From positions 50,598,073-50,662,072 of the forward strand of contig CP136064.1 of assembly GCA_032622095.1 (NCBI GenBank): a stretch of DNA of 64,000 nt. The letters are read 5' to 3'. The notes below the pieces were generated by a model that did not search any database, was not told the origin of the DNA, and was given only the letters and a program-made list of their open reading frames with translations. The DNA comes from Siphonodentalium dalli. Its lineage: Eukaryota > Mollusca > Scaphopoda > Gadilida > Siphonodentaliidae. Positions within the stretch are counted from its first letter, which is position 1. Each line of letters begins with the position of its first letter. Below are positions 22,173 to 33,775 of this stretch, piece by piece. Both the position numbers and the translations under genes were made by a program.

Positions 22173-23478
22173 AGTGAAGTAGATTAAGTCCAAATTTCAA
22201 GGCAATTGTTCAAATTGTGACTAAAGCATGAAACTGTGCACGTATGTACATATTCACATACTAATTTATAATTTATATGGAGCCACGTTGAAATTTCACT
22301 TTAACCCCTCTTTTAAGGTGTTTTCCAAATTTAAAGAGCGTTTCGTGAGTATATAATTTATTAATTATCGCAATTAATCTTAATATGAAATACATTAAGT
22401 ATGATTCTGCGAGATATAATGCTACATTTATATGGTAAAATTGGAACTCCCGTCCAAGATGGCCGTCAAAATGGTAGCCGTAAGTTGAGATTTTGACGTT
22501 TTTTTCACAAACATCTTCAATATCAGTTTCTGCTGTATGGAACCGGTTCAAATTTGTGACGTTATTTTAGTAGTGTGACGCATTTAAGACGGATCAAACA
22601 ATAAACACCAAAGATAGTTCCATTTTACTTGAAAAAATGGTGCAAACCTGAAAAGTTATTTTCTGCCGATTTTGAAGAAATATGGGGACGAAATATTAAC
22701 ACTTATCCAAGATGCATCATAAATGTTAGTATACAATGTATCTATGACAAAACAGCCAATGTTATTCATCATCGACAATTTTTAAGCGATTGCATGGCAT
22801 ATGGTGGGACAATATTTACCATTTTCCATATTCTGACCGCAATTTTGACAGCCATTTTTAGCCAAAGTGACAATTTTGCTTCCATTGAGTTGAAATATTC
22901 ATGAGTAGTGGTATGCCTCACTTACTTCACAGATCTGTTCATTTCTGGTTGAAAACATGACGAGAATCCCAATGGTGATTTTGGTGAAATTTAATACCCC
23001 TTCTGTAAAATCGAATTATTGAGGGATCGGAAGGGGCAGAAGAATGACACATTTCATTGCTCTAGTGGTCAGTGAACATGCGCAATACAAAATAAAGTCA
23101 CATTTCCGAACCAGTTCCATACAGAAGAAACTGGTCTAGAAGATATTACTGTCAAAACGTCAAATTTTCCACTTACGGTTGCCATTTTGACGGTCATCTT
23201 GAACGGGGAGTTCCAATTTCACCCTAAAAATGTGCCATTATAGCTCGCAGGGTCATACTTACTTTATATACCTAATTTAAAATCGCAGATTCCATGGTAA
23301 GATAAATTGTGACATTTAATAAATTATATAATCAAGAAACGCTCTTAAAAGAGGGGTTAAAGTGAAATTTCAGCTTGGCTCCATATCTAATATCAATTGG
23401 TATGCGAATATGTACATATGTGCAAAATTTCATGCTTTAGTAGCGAAGTGAACAATTCTTTTACTAATCTACTCCACT
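22173..23478. mobile_element. 1.3-kb element with ~400-bp inverted repeats
   Basis: The left arm starts AGTGAAGTAGATTA; the right arm ends TAATCTACTCCACT. The inverse match continues for about 400 bases, through ACTAAAGCATGAAA, TATGGAGCC, GTTAAAGTGAAATTTCA, AGAGCGTTT, GGAACTCC..CCAAGATGGC and GAACCGGTTC. ATTAT lies on both outer sides (22168-22172, 23479-23483) and may be a target duplication. The ~500-base centre has no recognisable protein. It is a long-TIR, non-autonomous DNA element. Confidence 0.75.
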
Positions 23479-23483
23479 ATTAT

Positions 23484-24100
23484 TACGCGCGCCGCGTGTA
23501 AACTAATGTACAAATTCTTGTTTCGCCTGGGCGCTGCCATAGCGCTGGGGGTTCTATTTATAGAAAGTTAATTATTGGGACACATTAAAAGTTGTAGTGC
23601 GACTCCGAGGCCGAGATGTAGTGCGACCCCGAGCCCAGTAAAAGGTGTAGTTGAGAATTTCAATTTAGTTTATTTACGTTTACATTATGTCAATAATGTT
23701 GATTGCCAATGTTAATGTTATGCCAATTACAAATAACAGAAATGAAAAAGATTCTATAATTACAATCATGGGTAAATATTATATGATCTTGAGCGCGTTA
23801 CCATTTCTGACTATGGTTTTCTTGTAGCTACTTGTTTCCCGTTCGGTGGCTCACACCGCGTATGGAGACAAAGATAAAGGGCGAAAATGTAAATTGGTAT
23901 ATGAATGTCTTATACAACACGTATTTTGCGATTGTATAGCTCTTGCTGCATGGTGTAAGGAATATCGTATGGTTTGATATTATAGATCAATTCGGTACCG
24001 AAGCGTGCATGATTACAGATGACTACACCAACTATTTGGTTGCTATCTCGGCCACACCACAATAGAAGTCCACGGTGTACCCCATACCGATAAATTAGTT
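23484..24100. other. Non-coding
   Basis: No gene seen. A GC-richer patch at about 23485-23560 (GCGCGCCGCG, GCGCTGCCATAGCGCTGGGG) stands out from the AT-rich surroundings. Confidence 0.45.
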
Positions 24101-24119
24101 GGATCTTCTCTCGATTTTA

Positions 24120-24240
24120 TTAGTAAATATTTGGAAATTTTATAATCTGGATTTTCAAACTTGATCTGAGTTGAGTGACACATGTGTGTCATTCCGATCG
24201 ATGCATGGCCATTTTGATAAGACATGAGAACTTGTTCACG
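24120..24240 (+). repeat. SINE-body-like fragment
   Basis: TTTTCAAACTTGATCTGAGTTGAG and CATTCCGATCG match the part following the tRNA-like head at 11290-11340. No tRNA-like head is obvious in front of it here. It is probably a truncated copy or a shared 3' module. Confidence 0.45.
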
Positions 24241-24394
24241 CTCACTGAATTAAGCACATTTGAAGCAATGCACACGCATACCGAGACCGTGCTTCCATAA
24301 CAATTGAACATGTAAACTATAGGGACTTAAACATTTTATCTGGAGCCCATAAAACACCTTTAACATGTTAATAACATCATTTTCACTTTAACGA

Positions 24395-26560
24395 TTGGTG
24401 TAAACAATATTTATTCACAATACAAAACAAGATGAATATTTTACAAAAATGCTAATGGATGAGTATGGGTGATTGGAAAGGGATGAGACAACAAGCCTAT
24501 TGTGGCTTTTTTGTAAGTCCTCTCCAAGATCGCTTAAATTTTCCGAACTACATAAGGCCGTTCGGGCGTATCAGACGGGAATTTTTCTGGTTTGTACTTT
24601 AAATAACTTATTGGTGATTTTGATATAGATCGCACTCAACAACAGATAGCAAGAGATAAGATAAGAACTGGAGTGGGGTGTGATTAGGGACTTAAAGGTA
24701 ACCCATGGGACGAAAGGAGAGTAGTTAGGTTTAAGAAAGGTCAGAAAGATAGGATGGTCAATGGGGGCGGGTTAGTTTAACATTCGGCTGTAGAAGTATA
24801 TGTCAATTGTGTATAACTTGGCGTACATAGACTACATGAGTTAGCTGGGCAGTCAGGCTTTCCGAATTATGACGTTATGTATGACTTTATATATGACTCA
24901 ATGGCAGAAGACATGTGACATAGTATTACGTTTAGAATCGTTTTGTACTAATTATGTATCTTTGTGCGGCCTCGAAAATACTGTGATTTTCCCTAATGGA
25001 ACTTTCGGGTGAACCCTCGAGTAGGGTTCTTTCTGATAATATTATGTTTGGTAGAGATGATAGCAATTCCAATCTCGAGGCCTGGTATAAATGGCATTCT
25101 AACAGGTAATGATGTGCTGTTTCAACAGCACCGCATGCACAATATGGGTCGGGCCTAACAAAATTGGTCATGAGGTCGAAGTTCAAATTACTACATTTCA
25201 GTCTCAATCGTGTGTGGTATACTTGGGATTTGCGACTATGGCAATGATAGTAGTATTGACGTGTGTATATACGATCGTCAGCAAGTGACTCTTTAAACTT
25301 GTCCAGGTTGGTACAATTTTTTACACACTCTGGCAGTCTATTCCAATCGCTTATTGTAGAGGGTAAAAATGTATCTTTATAAATATCCTTTGTGGCGTCC
25401 AATGGTAGTCGTATTGCATGATGTCTAAGATTATAACCGGTTTGGTTTTCAGAGTGTCAAATATAATTTCGTAGGTACACGGGTGCTGTACTATTAACTA
25501 TTTTGTGGAATTGTATAAGCTTTTGTTTTTTCCTCCTTGATACCAGGGTCTCCCAACCAGTATCTAATAGTAGGCTCTCTTTACTGGCGCTGTTCGTCGC
25601 TCCAGTAACGATCCTTGCCATTTCAAATGGTATTTTCTCTATATCATTGCTGAGATAATTAGGACAATTATCCCATACTGGTGATGCATATTCAAGCACT
25701 GGTCTTACATAGGCAAAGTATATTCTTTCCAGTGTTTTACGGTTCAATGTAAATCTGTGTTTCCTAACTAGATTAACCCGTTTCCATGGCTTTTCGATCG
25801 TGATTCGGATGTGTGTGCACCACGTACCTCGGTTATTGAAGATCAGTCCGAGGTGTTTATGAAAAGGAACTTCGATTAAGGTGGTAGTTCCCATAGCTAG
25901 TGTGGGATGGTGGACGTCTGTATCCTTTCTTGCAATTAACATTGATTCGGTTTTTAGTGGATTGAACTCGACAAGCCATTTTTTTTTACCATTGGTTGAG
26001 CGTATATAGGTCATCATTTAGTACATTAGCGGCTAGCGCAGGACTTTCAACTGTCAGGTATATTGAGGTATCATCGGCAAAGAGGCGGATGTTACTCGTT
26101 ATGTTTACTGCAATATCGTTTATGTAGACCAAAAATAAAAGAGGGCCAAGCACATATCCCTGGGGTACACCGGCGGTTACTTGTTGCCATTCGGAAAAAA
26201 CTTCCTTCAATCCCTACTCTCTGCTTCCTGTTAGCAAGGTATGATTTGATGAGGTTAAGCAAATTCCCAGATACTCCGACTTTTTCGAGTTTATGGATTA
26301 GTCCCAGGTGCCAGACATTATCGAATGCTTATTATCGAATGCTTATTATCGAATTATCACAAAATATGCATCGGACTACTTTACCCTCGTCTAAAGAAAT
26401 GCTTATGTAATCGTATATGTCTGTTAGCTGGAATACAGTTGAGTCACCCTTCATAAACCCCGATTGATAATTAGATAAGATATTGTTTTCTTTAAGAAAT
26501 TCCGAGAGATATTTGTGAATGCACTTCTCGAATACTTTTGATACACAGCTCAAAATGATT
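24395..26560 (-). pseudogene. 5'-truncated LINE (non-LTR retrotransposon) with broken reverse transcriptase ORF
   Basis: Minus-strand pieces in shifted frames give, in order, RT finger motifs (SKVFEKCIHKYL, YQSGFMKGDST, ~26553-26360), palm motifs (AFDNVWHLGLIHKL ~26320, GVPQGYVLGPLLF at ~26170, FADDTSIY at ~26080), a thumb-like part (26017-25457) and a C-terminal Cys/His segment (CACG ... HHYLLEC, ~25140-25070) ending at 24932. The FADD catalytic aspartates are present. A tandem duplication near 26325-26350 and at least one frameshift near 26200 break the frame; the upstream endonuclease and ORF1 are missing. About 530 bases of 3' UTR run to about 24400 with AATAAA near the end. The clade is probably Jockey/CR1-like; inactive. 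Confidence 0.85.
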
Positions 26561-27560
26561 CAATCAGCGTTAGGTACCATCCGTATCATTATGCAGTACC
26601 ATTATACACACAGTCTCATAAATGAGCACATGTTAATGTATTTCAATTACGATGCTATTCCGAGATTACACATGTATGCTAATTAATTACTTCTCCTTTA
26701 AACGTATGTTCCAATGAGTTAGATAATTATAACATCCCCTTGATCAATTGCACAACGTAATCAAGCCTGAAATGCATGCTTTCTATTGCATCTTAAAACT
26801 CCGCTGTTAGATCTTGTTTTGGCACCACGAGAACATGAGTGCATGTGTGCCATATCAAGGGGCGTTGTGGGGGGGGGGGGGGGTATCAAACTTAGAATTT
26901 CAGGGAAATTCCATTTAAACGCCAGTTTGTTTAGAATGTTCCTACTATTACTACAAGCTTGTCAACTTTTGGAATTTCCAAACCCAATAACCTCTAGATA
27001 TATGGTTGGAAATATCCAACTGGTGACCATTTCAGTCCAAACATGCCAAAATATAGAAAAACATTCGATAGTCGTACTAAATACAAATTTCGCACAAAAT
27101 ATTGGTTGGAATATCACACTGCCAGAACAATGAAATTTTCAACTAAATGTTGTGTCAAAAATGACATTTCTAACTGGTGTTGAAAATTTTGGACAAAATT
27201 GTGGCGGGAGGGGGTGGATGGCGAGACACTCAACCACACGTAGCCACATCCCTCGCCATATCACACAAAAAAACAGAAAGAATTGAACAACGGCCCAATT
27301 TATATGACCAAAGCATGGCTTGAAGAATACTACGGAAGATGCATAGAGCGAGACGATGTACTATCTGTTTCCAGTAAAATCGGCAGCAAGGGACAGAGCT
27401 TTTGACATATTATATGGAAGGCGTTACGAATCGAACACAATGTGATTAAAGGAACCCAAGACACTCGCAGTGGGTAAATGTGAAAACAAATTATTAAGTC
27501 TGCTAAAAAGATCACCTCTAAGAAGAACATGGAGAAATAGATAAAACGTTGTTCTTATAT
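26561..27560. other. Non-coding
   Basis: No gene. A G-run lies at about 26868-26883. From 26935 to 27180, words such as TTGGAATTTCCAA and GGTTGGAAATATCCAAC recur, loosely like 51440-51530. Confidence 0.45.
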
Positions 27561-27564
27561 TAAT

Positions 27565-28240
27565 TATTATTACCACTTTATAGGGCGTTCTCTAGGCCAT
27601 TGATAATGTTTTTCGGGGCGTTCCAAATAGCGTATTGTTACCAAAACAGCGGGCCGCGGGCCGATAATGAGAAGCCTAGTTCATTATCGGCCCGCGGCCC
27701 GGAAACTAGATCTCGTTTATTATCGCGCGAGTTACGTCCCTTCAACTTCCGATCTGGCGTGTTTATTTCAAGAAAATAATGGGAAGATGTATCCGATTTT
27801 CCCGACACTATAGTGGTTTTATGATTGGAATTCACGCTATATGATTAAATTATTGTATCAAGCGTAAGTATGCATTAATAATTTTAGCTGTCAACCTCTC
27901 ATTGTTTGTTACTCGTCTTCAATGCTGGTTTTTTCCTTGTCCTATTTTCGAGACTCTGTGTCAGCTGACAAGTCAAATGATATCAAATTTAAATGTTCTT
28001 GAAAATATTTCTCTCTTAATCTACTTCATTATTCCATTGAATCCTCAAATGGGTCAAATGTCCAAAACTGTGGTAATAATAGTAATAACATGATTCCATC
28101 GGGCATTATGGTTTATTAACGGCCCTCTGGAATGATTAACAGCCCTCGGGCCTATTAATAGGCCCTTGGGCTGTTAATCATTCCAACCGGGCCGTTAATA
28201 AACCATAACGCCCTCAAAAATCATGTTATTGTTATAATGA
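27565..28240. repeat. Compound fold-back repeat, copy 1
   Basis: It holds GGGCGTTCTCTAG near 27582, then a perfect 20-bp inverted repeat (27651-27670 and 27681-27700, GGGCCGCGGGCCGATAATGA), and further on a ~165-bp hairpin at 28075-28239 centred on GGGCCTATTAATAGGCCC. That hairpin has arms containing TTATTAACGGCCC and GGAATGATTAACAGCCC. The same three modules recur in this order at 30530-30850. Confidence 0.7.
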
Positions 28241-30079
28241 CAGTTCTCCAATAACGAATGCTGAGTGTTGAAACCATTGTTATATACACAAAACTGTTAC
28301 AGTGATTTGTCAACAAACATCTCTAAACATGGAGTACGTTAAAATATTTCAATAGTCATTGTATAATTTTCATAATATTTTTCAATGCTTTGACCTCTTC
28401 TAATGTTTACCGTCAAGTTTTGATTTCACTTTGGTTTTTTATTGGACTAATTGTACTTTTATCGGTAACTCTACTATAACAGTACTATTTACATAACAAT
28501 GGTTTCGACATGCGAAATGTCATTATTGGAGAGTTATTAACAATAGAAATAAAGTATATCTATTTATTACATACTTGTTGATGATAGTTATTTTACAAAC
28601 TAGAAAGTAATTTCGCTTAACCCACATCGAAAGCCATGTCCCGTTAATCGGACATGGCTCATTTGAACCTCAAATTATTACGGGTTTTGGAGAAGGGATA
28701 AGATATACCAATAAACGGTCTTTATGCACACAGTACATACCCTGAAAAAAACTTGCTAAAGTCATAGCAATTTTCCTGTTGTTTTAAATTTTTCGCACAG
28801 AAGTGAGATAAGCGCTCTTTATTGTTACTATATCAGGTATATATTTTAACAAGGAACGCTCTTTAATATTAATTCCCGAAACCGGGGTATCTATAACATC
28901 GAGCATAATATCAGGCTATATCGTCACGGAGCTTTAATGATTCCGTCTGATTTGATGCCATAATTATGCACGTTATATACACCAGAAAATAATTAGATCT
29001 GAGACAAGAGCCCATTATAATTGTCTGAACTGATCATTGTCGCGTGGTATTGTGCAAAAAGTCACCCATGATATCTCAATTGTGAAAAAAGTCACCCAGC
29101 AACCCAGTCTCGTTTTTCGTCTGCGACATTCAAACTCAACGCTCGTGGAATATCCATTCAAATTCATCAGAAATTTCACTCGGAAATAACAAACCAATAT
29201 TTATTTATTAATAATTAATATTCGACTAATATAAAATCGATTTTTTTATGAGACGATGAGATCCTCTGTCTTTTTGCACTTTTAGGAGATACTGTTTGTC
29301 TTTTTGGAAGAAACCATGCGTCAATAACCAATTCAGCATTAATACGAGGCATCTGTGTCCAGATAATGATTTTCAAAAGAGAAAGATTAGCGCTTTTAGA
29401 ACTTTTGTCAGGCTATGATTTTCAGCTTATGAAATTCTAACGTAGTTTGGGTCTTTATTGCTTTTTAAAGGCCCGCTTAATTTTCGAGTCAAAAAATTAT
29501 ATAATATTCATCAATTATATTTTGCATCCCTTTGGATACAAAATGTTCTAAACATAGATGTGCTGACGTTATCCGGTCGAAAAAGAACCTAACGTAATTT
29601 ATAACGTATTGTCGAAGTATCGAACATTGTTCTGAGCTCGACTTTAGAGTTTTTATCTTGACGGCGTTCGTTAAAATTTTCCGAGCGTCTCCGAAAGTTT
29701 TCGCCGATGTTCGGAAACGGCTTAATTAGATAAGTCATGTGATATTGCTACACATATTGCATTTGCACAACAGGAACGTCGTCTATTACGTTTAACGTTC
29801 GCAATCAAACAATTTTCCAATCCAATATCATGCGTAAAAACACGTAGGCTGTACTAACTTTCAAACCAAACTTACAAAAGAGCTGATGTTTCGACTGAAA
29901 TATAGCGTGGCAAGGGGGAACTCTATATTGTGGTTAAATCGCAAAGGTCGTAACGGTTATGTTGGCGAACGACTCATTCAATATCCAACTTATTCCTGCA
30001 TCTCGTCTCTTCTGTATTTTGGAGGCGAAATGATCTCTCAAACAAGACCCCATCGTTATATCTGTTCTCAGATACTAAC
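28241..30079. other. Mostly non-coding
   Basis: AT-rich. Around 28800-28870 there is a remnant of the AGGCACGTG-family MITE (GCGCTCTTTATTGTTACTATATCAGG ... GGAACGCTCTTTAAT). No exon is clear; the 96-residue plus frame at 29886 is unrecognised. Confidence 0.45.
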
Positions 30080-30128
30080 GCGCATTTTCTCTTTCAGATT
30101 CGTAAAACTTCTTCGCATTGGACGCCAT
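30080..30128 (-). CDS. Possible first coding exon of an unknown gene (weak)
   Basis: A Kozak-like AAACATGGCG starts at 30128 on the minus strand. It reads MASNAKKFYESERENA and reaches a possible donor (GCGC/GTTAGT) at 30079. The surroundings are richer in CpG than the flanks. No downstream exon was recognised, and 16 codons prove little. The opposite strand shows a plausible acceptor (TTTCTCTTTCAG) at the same place, so chance is a real alternative. Confidence 0.2.
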
Positions 30129-30529
30129 GTTTTTTTTTGTACCTGCCTGGGCATCTACCGGAAATCTTCGTCGTGAATTTCCAAGATTGATTTCACGTGA
30201 AGCATGCTGGGATGACACGGAGGAAACGTTTCTACGATTTTCGCGATTTTCTATCGCTCTGTGGGCACATGCATTCTGAGACACAAACGTTTCACATGTT
30301 GATGGATTATATTAATTTATTTGATGTCATAGATTGTCATTAAAACCGAAAATCGCGGCACTATAAACAAAATAATCGGTGACTCGAAAATTTAGTGGAC
30401 CTTTAAGTGCTGCATTAACTATTCGATGCATTTCATATCTGATAGACTCCAAACGGAGAATGTAACCGCTCTCGCGTACGTCTAACTGGAGAGTGGGAGT
30501 TGTGTTCAAGTGGGCAAACCTAAAGTGAC
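30129..30529. other. Non-coding / possible 5' flank
   Basis: Moderately CpG-containing sequence between the weak exon and the fold-back repeat. No definite feature. Confidence 0.4.
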
Positions 30530-30850
30530 TAACCCTATTATTCATTATTGCCATTTTAGAGGGCGTTCTCTAGTAGATTAACAGTATTTTGCCCGCACAA
30601 TAAGATTCCATAATTTGAGGCGAAGTTGACCGGAAGCGTGCGGCGGACGTTAATAAAGCTTTGTTTTCATTAACGCCCGCCGCCCGCTTCCGGTTAAGTC
30701 ACCGATCACGTGTCCACACGAGGGCGGAGTGGTAATAATAACATGCACGATTTTGTCGGGCGTCATGGTTCATTAACGGCCCTCCAGGAATGATTAACAG
30801 CCATCGGGCATATTAACGGCACTCCACTGCGTCTCGGGCCTCTAACATAT
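30530..30850. repeat. Compound fold-back repeat, copy 2
   Basis: GGGCGTTCTCTAG at about 30551 is followed by a GC-rich hairpin (arms 30629-30654 and 30669-30694, ACCGGAAGCG ... CGCTTCCGGT, two mismatches) and by GTGGTAATAATAACATG with CGGGCGTCATGGTTCATTAA, one arm of the hairpin seen complete in copy 1. The right arm is missing or decayed here. Confidence 0.68.
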
Positions 30851-31231
30851 TTTATGAAACTCGTTTTATAATAGAGTTGACAACGCAGGAGTATATCACG
30901 TGACAATCTAGAAAATGGCCGTGTTTACTTTTTGCTCCGTAGTTTTTTATGAATAAAATGACTTAACTCAAGAATCGGCTGTGCTAATGTGCTGCACTAG
31001 TTATGGTAGCTAGTTAGATTCCATTTACCTCAGGATTTACGAGGACTCTACCTGGGATTCGATTTTCTTGATACGTCAATGTTGAAATCGTCTGTTATCG
31101 CGGCATGCTTATTTATATTGTTTTGAACTCAAAGTACACTAAAAGTTTTGACGCATTGTGCGACAGAGTCGTTTCTGTGGTGTTCGTCAAGTCAGCTCAA
31201 TTCTACTCCCAAGGCATACGGGTTCTACTGC
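30851..31231. other. Non-coding
   Basis: No gene or repeat recognised. Confidence 0.45.
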
Positions 31232-32258
31232 ACTAATGAACAATCCGCTACACATGAATTCAACTCAGGACTCACCCGTGACTGTGTAGTCCCGTCAATT
31301 GGCGAAACTATTGAACAAAACAACTTTCCAAAATAACCTGACGTGCCACCAATGCTACAAAACATACGATAACGAACTCTATCACTTAATGTTCTCTTGT
31401 ATAGGTCTGTCAATTCTACAGCTGAGGAACCGTCTATGGGAGACATTATTAAACCATCACGGCGTTGGCGTCTTCCTCTACCTGGATGGTCTACCAAGAG
31501 ATGACTTTCTTGCGATAGTACTCGGCTCAGAGGACCCACACTTAACTTCACCCATCCAGAGATGCCACAATTTGATAATTGATGTAACATCATCGTATTT
31601 CGTGGCTATGTGTAGACTAATAACAAATAAACAACATATCTAGCATTCACACGGTAGGCGTTCTCAATAATAGAGAATTCTGCCTCACATCCTCGCGCGT
31701 GTGAGATATTCTATTGTGTATGTAGCTCGCAACGAGCATACGGATGCGATATTTAGTTGTACATATAGGTATAAAACATTATGTAGGATATATGTGTTAG
31801 TTATCAATGTATTTCAATAACTCAATGTAATCAAGAAACCGCAGTTTTTTACCCTTTCATTTCCTTAATTTGTTCTATTTTCAACGAATATAATATCACA
31901 TTGGTGTAATTTGTTCAGCCATATGCTTGTGACATTTATGAGTATCTGTGTCTCAGTAAAATGATTGTTTTTATTAATTTGTTTTTAATTGATTTTTTTA
32001 TTATTATTTGATTTTGATACCCCCCCCCCCCCTATTTTTCCCTTTTTATTTAAATTTGATTGTTTTTTGTTTTTGTAAATAATAATATCACATATTGGTA
32101 TAATTTGTCCAACCACATGCTTGTGACATTCATGTTATCTGTGTTTGTAAATAATGTTGTATATAATATACTCTCCCCAGATGGAGGCAATAAAGAAATA
32201 CTAATGAACAATCCGCTACACATGAATTCAACTTAGGACTCACCCGTGACTGTGTAGT
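31232..32258 (+). mobile_element. 5'-truncated LINE insertion with 59-bp flanking direct repeats
   Basis: ACTAATGAACAATCCGCTAC begins a 59-base direct repeat at 31232-31290 and 32200-32258, with one difference. Between them is ~909 bp of LINE 3' end: a remnant of the C-terminal coding region, then a UTR with an internal duplicated segment (about 31889-31951 and 32083-32145, CTTGTGACATT in both), a C-run at 32021-32034 and a terminal GGAGGCAATAAAGAAAT. The long direct repeats fit a target duplication from target-primed reverse transcription. Confidence 0.78.
31299..31643 (+). pseudogene. LINE ORF2 C-terminal fragment
   Basis: The frame includes CHQCYKTYDNELYHLMFSC, a C-x2-C ... H ... C cluster like that at the C-terminus of many non-LTR retrotransposon ORF2 proteins, followed by ~70 residues of the usual helical tail. 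No reverse transcriptase remains. It is a dead 3' remnant within the insertion at 31291-32199. Confidence 0.6.
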
Positions 32259-32303
32259 TCGGTCGACATGCATCGCGTGTGCTCTCCATTGTCTTGCTGA
32301 TGA

Positions 32304-32305
32304 TA

Positions 32306-32337
<32 letters not shown>

Positions 32338-32340
32338 TAA
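32304..32340 (+). repeat. (TAG)n microsatellite, LINE tail
   Basis: About ten TAG units. On the minus strand this is (CTA)n directly after ATAAATGATTA at the 3' end of the minus-strand LINE fragment, like the short-repeat tails of CR1/L2-type elements. Confidence 0.8.
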
Positions 32341-32786
32341 TCATTTATTTAAGTGACATGTGCATGTTTACAGTTTATGGTACATTAGAACAATTACATT
32401 GCGCACCCGGCCCTATCGGGCCTATATGTCACCTGGAAAAATAAAATGATTATTAATTTCCCATTGTATAGATGTTGGTAACGTTGGTTTATATTATTAA
32501 ATTATAAAAGGTTTTATTTATAAATAAATTGTTTTCTTTTCAGGTAGGCATCATGAACAAAAGAGGCACACTGACGTGTGTGTTTGTATATTATTTCAAT
32601 AAAAGCTAAATTTAAACGATTTTGATGTATCATTACAGCTATATTTAGAGGGAGAGTGTCTAGTAAAGTATCTCTTAATTCATTATAAAAGGTACATTTT
32701 AAACGGAAATGTAATTCATCTTCAATTTCATTTAAAGTACACAATGTGCATTTTCTATTATTTAATTCTTCATGTCTGATTGCCAT
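32341..32786 (-). pseudogene. Second LINE 3' fragment (C-terminal ORF2 and UTR)
   Basis: The minus-strand frame 32514-32786 has KCTLCTLNEIEDELHFRLKC (C-x2-C ... H ... C) and a tail ending YLKRKQFIYK. This pattern is typical of the C-terminus of non-LTR ORF2 proteins. Its UTR includes GGCCCGATAGGGCC and ends in the (CTA)n tract. It has lost all upstream domains and is a different family from the neighbour at 31232-32258. Confidence 0.65.
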
Positions 32787-32916
32787 AATTTAACACAGTA
32801 AATAGTCGCGCCGAGCTAAATTGACTGTGACCTTAAGTGAACTCTGATATATAAACAGAGTGTGCTATTTAACAGGTTGTGTTGTGAATACTACACGCAA
32901 CTAACAGACATCCATT

Positions 32917-33775
32917 ATGGGAAAAGTCATAACTGAATCATACGATCTCTTAAATGATGCAAACGTGGGTTCGGTCTCCAGTTTCCATGGAACAAATACC
33001 GTTGAACAACTGCATGAATGTTTCGATAACACCCAAACGAATGTCACCGAACCTACTGACCAGTCAGCATCAATGGAACTAACCAACAGTCTTTTAATGG
33101 AACATCAAATAAGCATTGGTGATCTCGACCAAGCCATATCGTGGTGCTCCAGCTTCACACACAACACACACAGGGATGACTCCCTAATCCCACAAACTTA
33201 TAATGGGTCGGAAATGTTACTGGAGAAACTCCGCCAAAGTGTGTTCTGCTATTTACAATCTTCTCCAATCCACGGAATCGACGAAACAGTCACACTCAAA
33301 AAGAGACTCAAACCTAAAAAGACCGAGAATATTGATTGCAATCAAATGTCTCTTACAGATATACTATATATCTCGTGACATTTATAACCTGCTTATGTAT
33401 ATGGTCGACCACTCATACGAAAATATCTCTGATATACTGAATCCTGCAAGTGTCAAAACCCGCAGTCAATCACCTGCTCAATCATGTTCTCAACAATCAA
33501 GATTAATGGAGTCTGACATACATTCCAAATTTGACATTATTATTCGCTCCTTGTCCGATATCAAAATGGAATTGACCGTTCTTAAAGAGTGGAATTCTAA
33601 AATAAACAAAGCCATAAATGTTGACATTCCTGCAGTAAAAGGCAATATTTCCGGATTGGATGCCAGACTGAAACTTGTTGAGGGTGATATGGCAGTTATT
33701 AAAAGTACCGTGTGTAACAATAAAATAATGATCGATAGGCTACAAGATGAGAAGCTAAACGGACTAAACATATGA
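32917..33775 (+). pseudogene. Retroelement ORF1-like coding region, frameshifted
   Basis: An ATG at 32917 opens a 153-residue frame (MGKVITESYDLLNDANVG...) ending at 33378; coding character continues in a second frame to 33775, so a frameshift lies near 33360. The second part has QSPAQSCSQQSRL then ~90 residues of probable coiled coil (FDIIIRSLSDIKMELTVLKE ... LDARLKLVEGDMAVI ... DRLQDEKLNG). A coiled coil after a variable N-terminus suits a LINE ORF1 or gag-like protein. It lies beside LINE 3' fragments on both strands. It could also be a host gene remnant; no domain is diagnostic. Confidence 0.45.
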
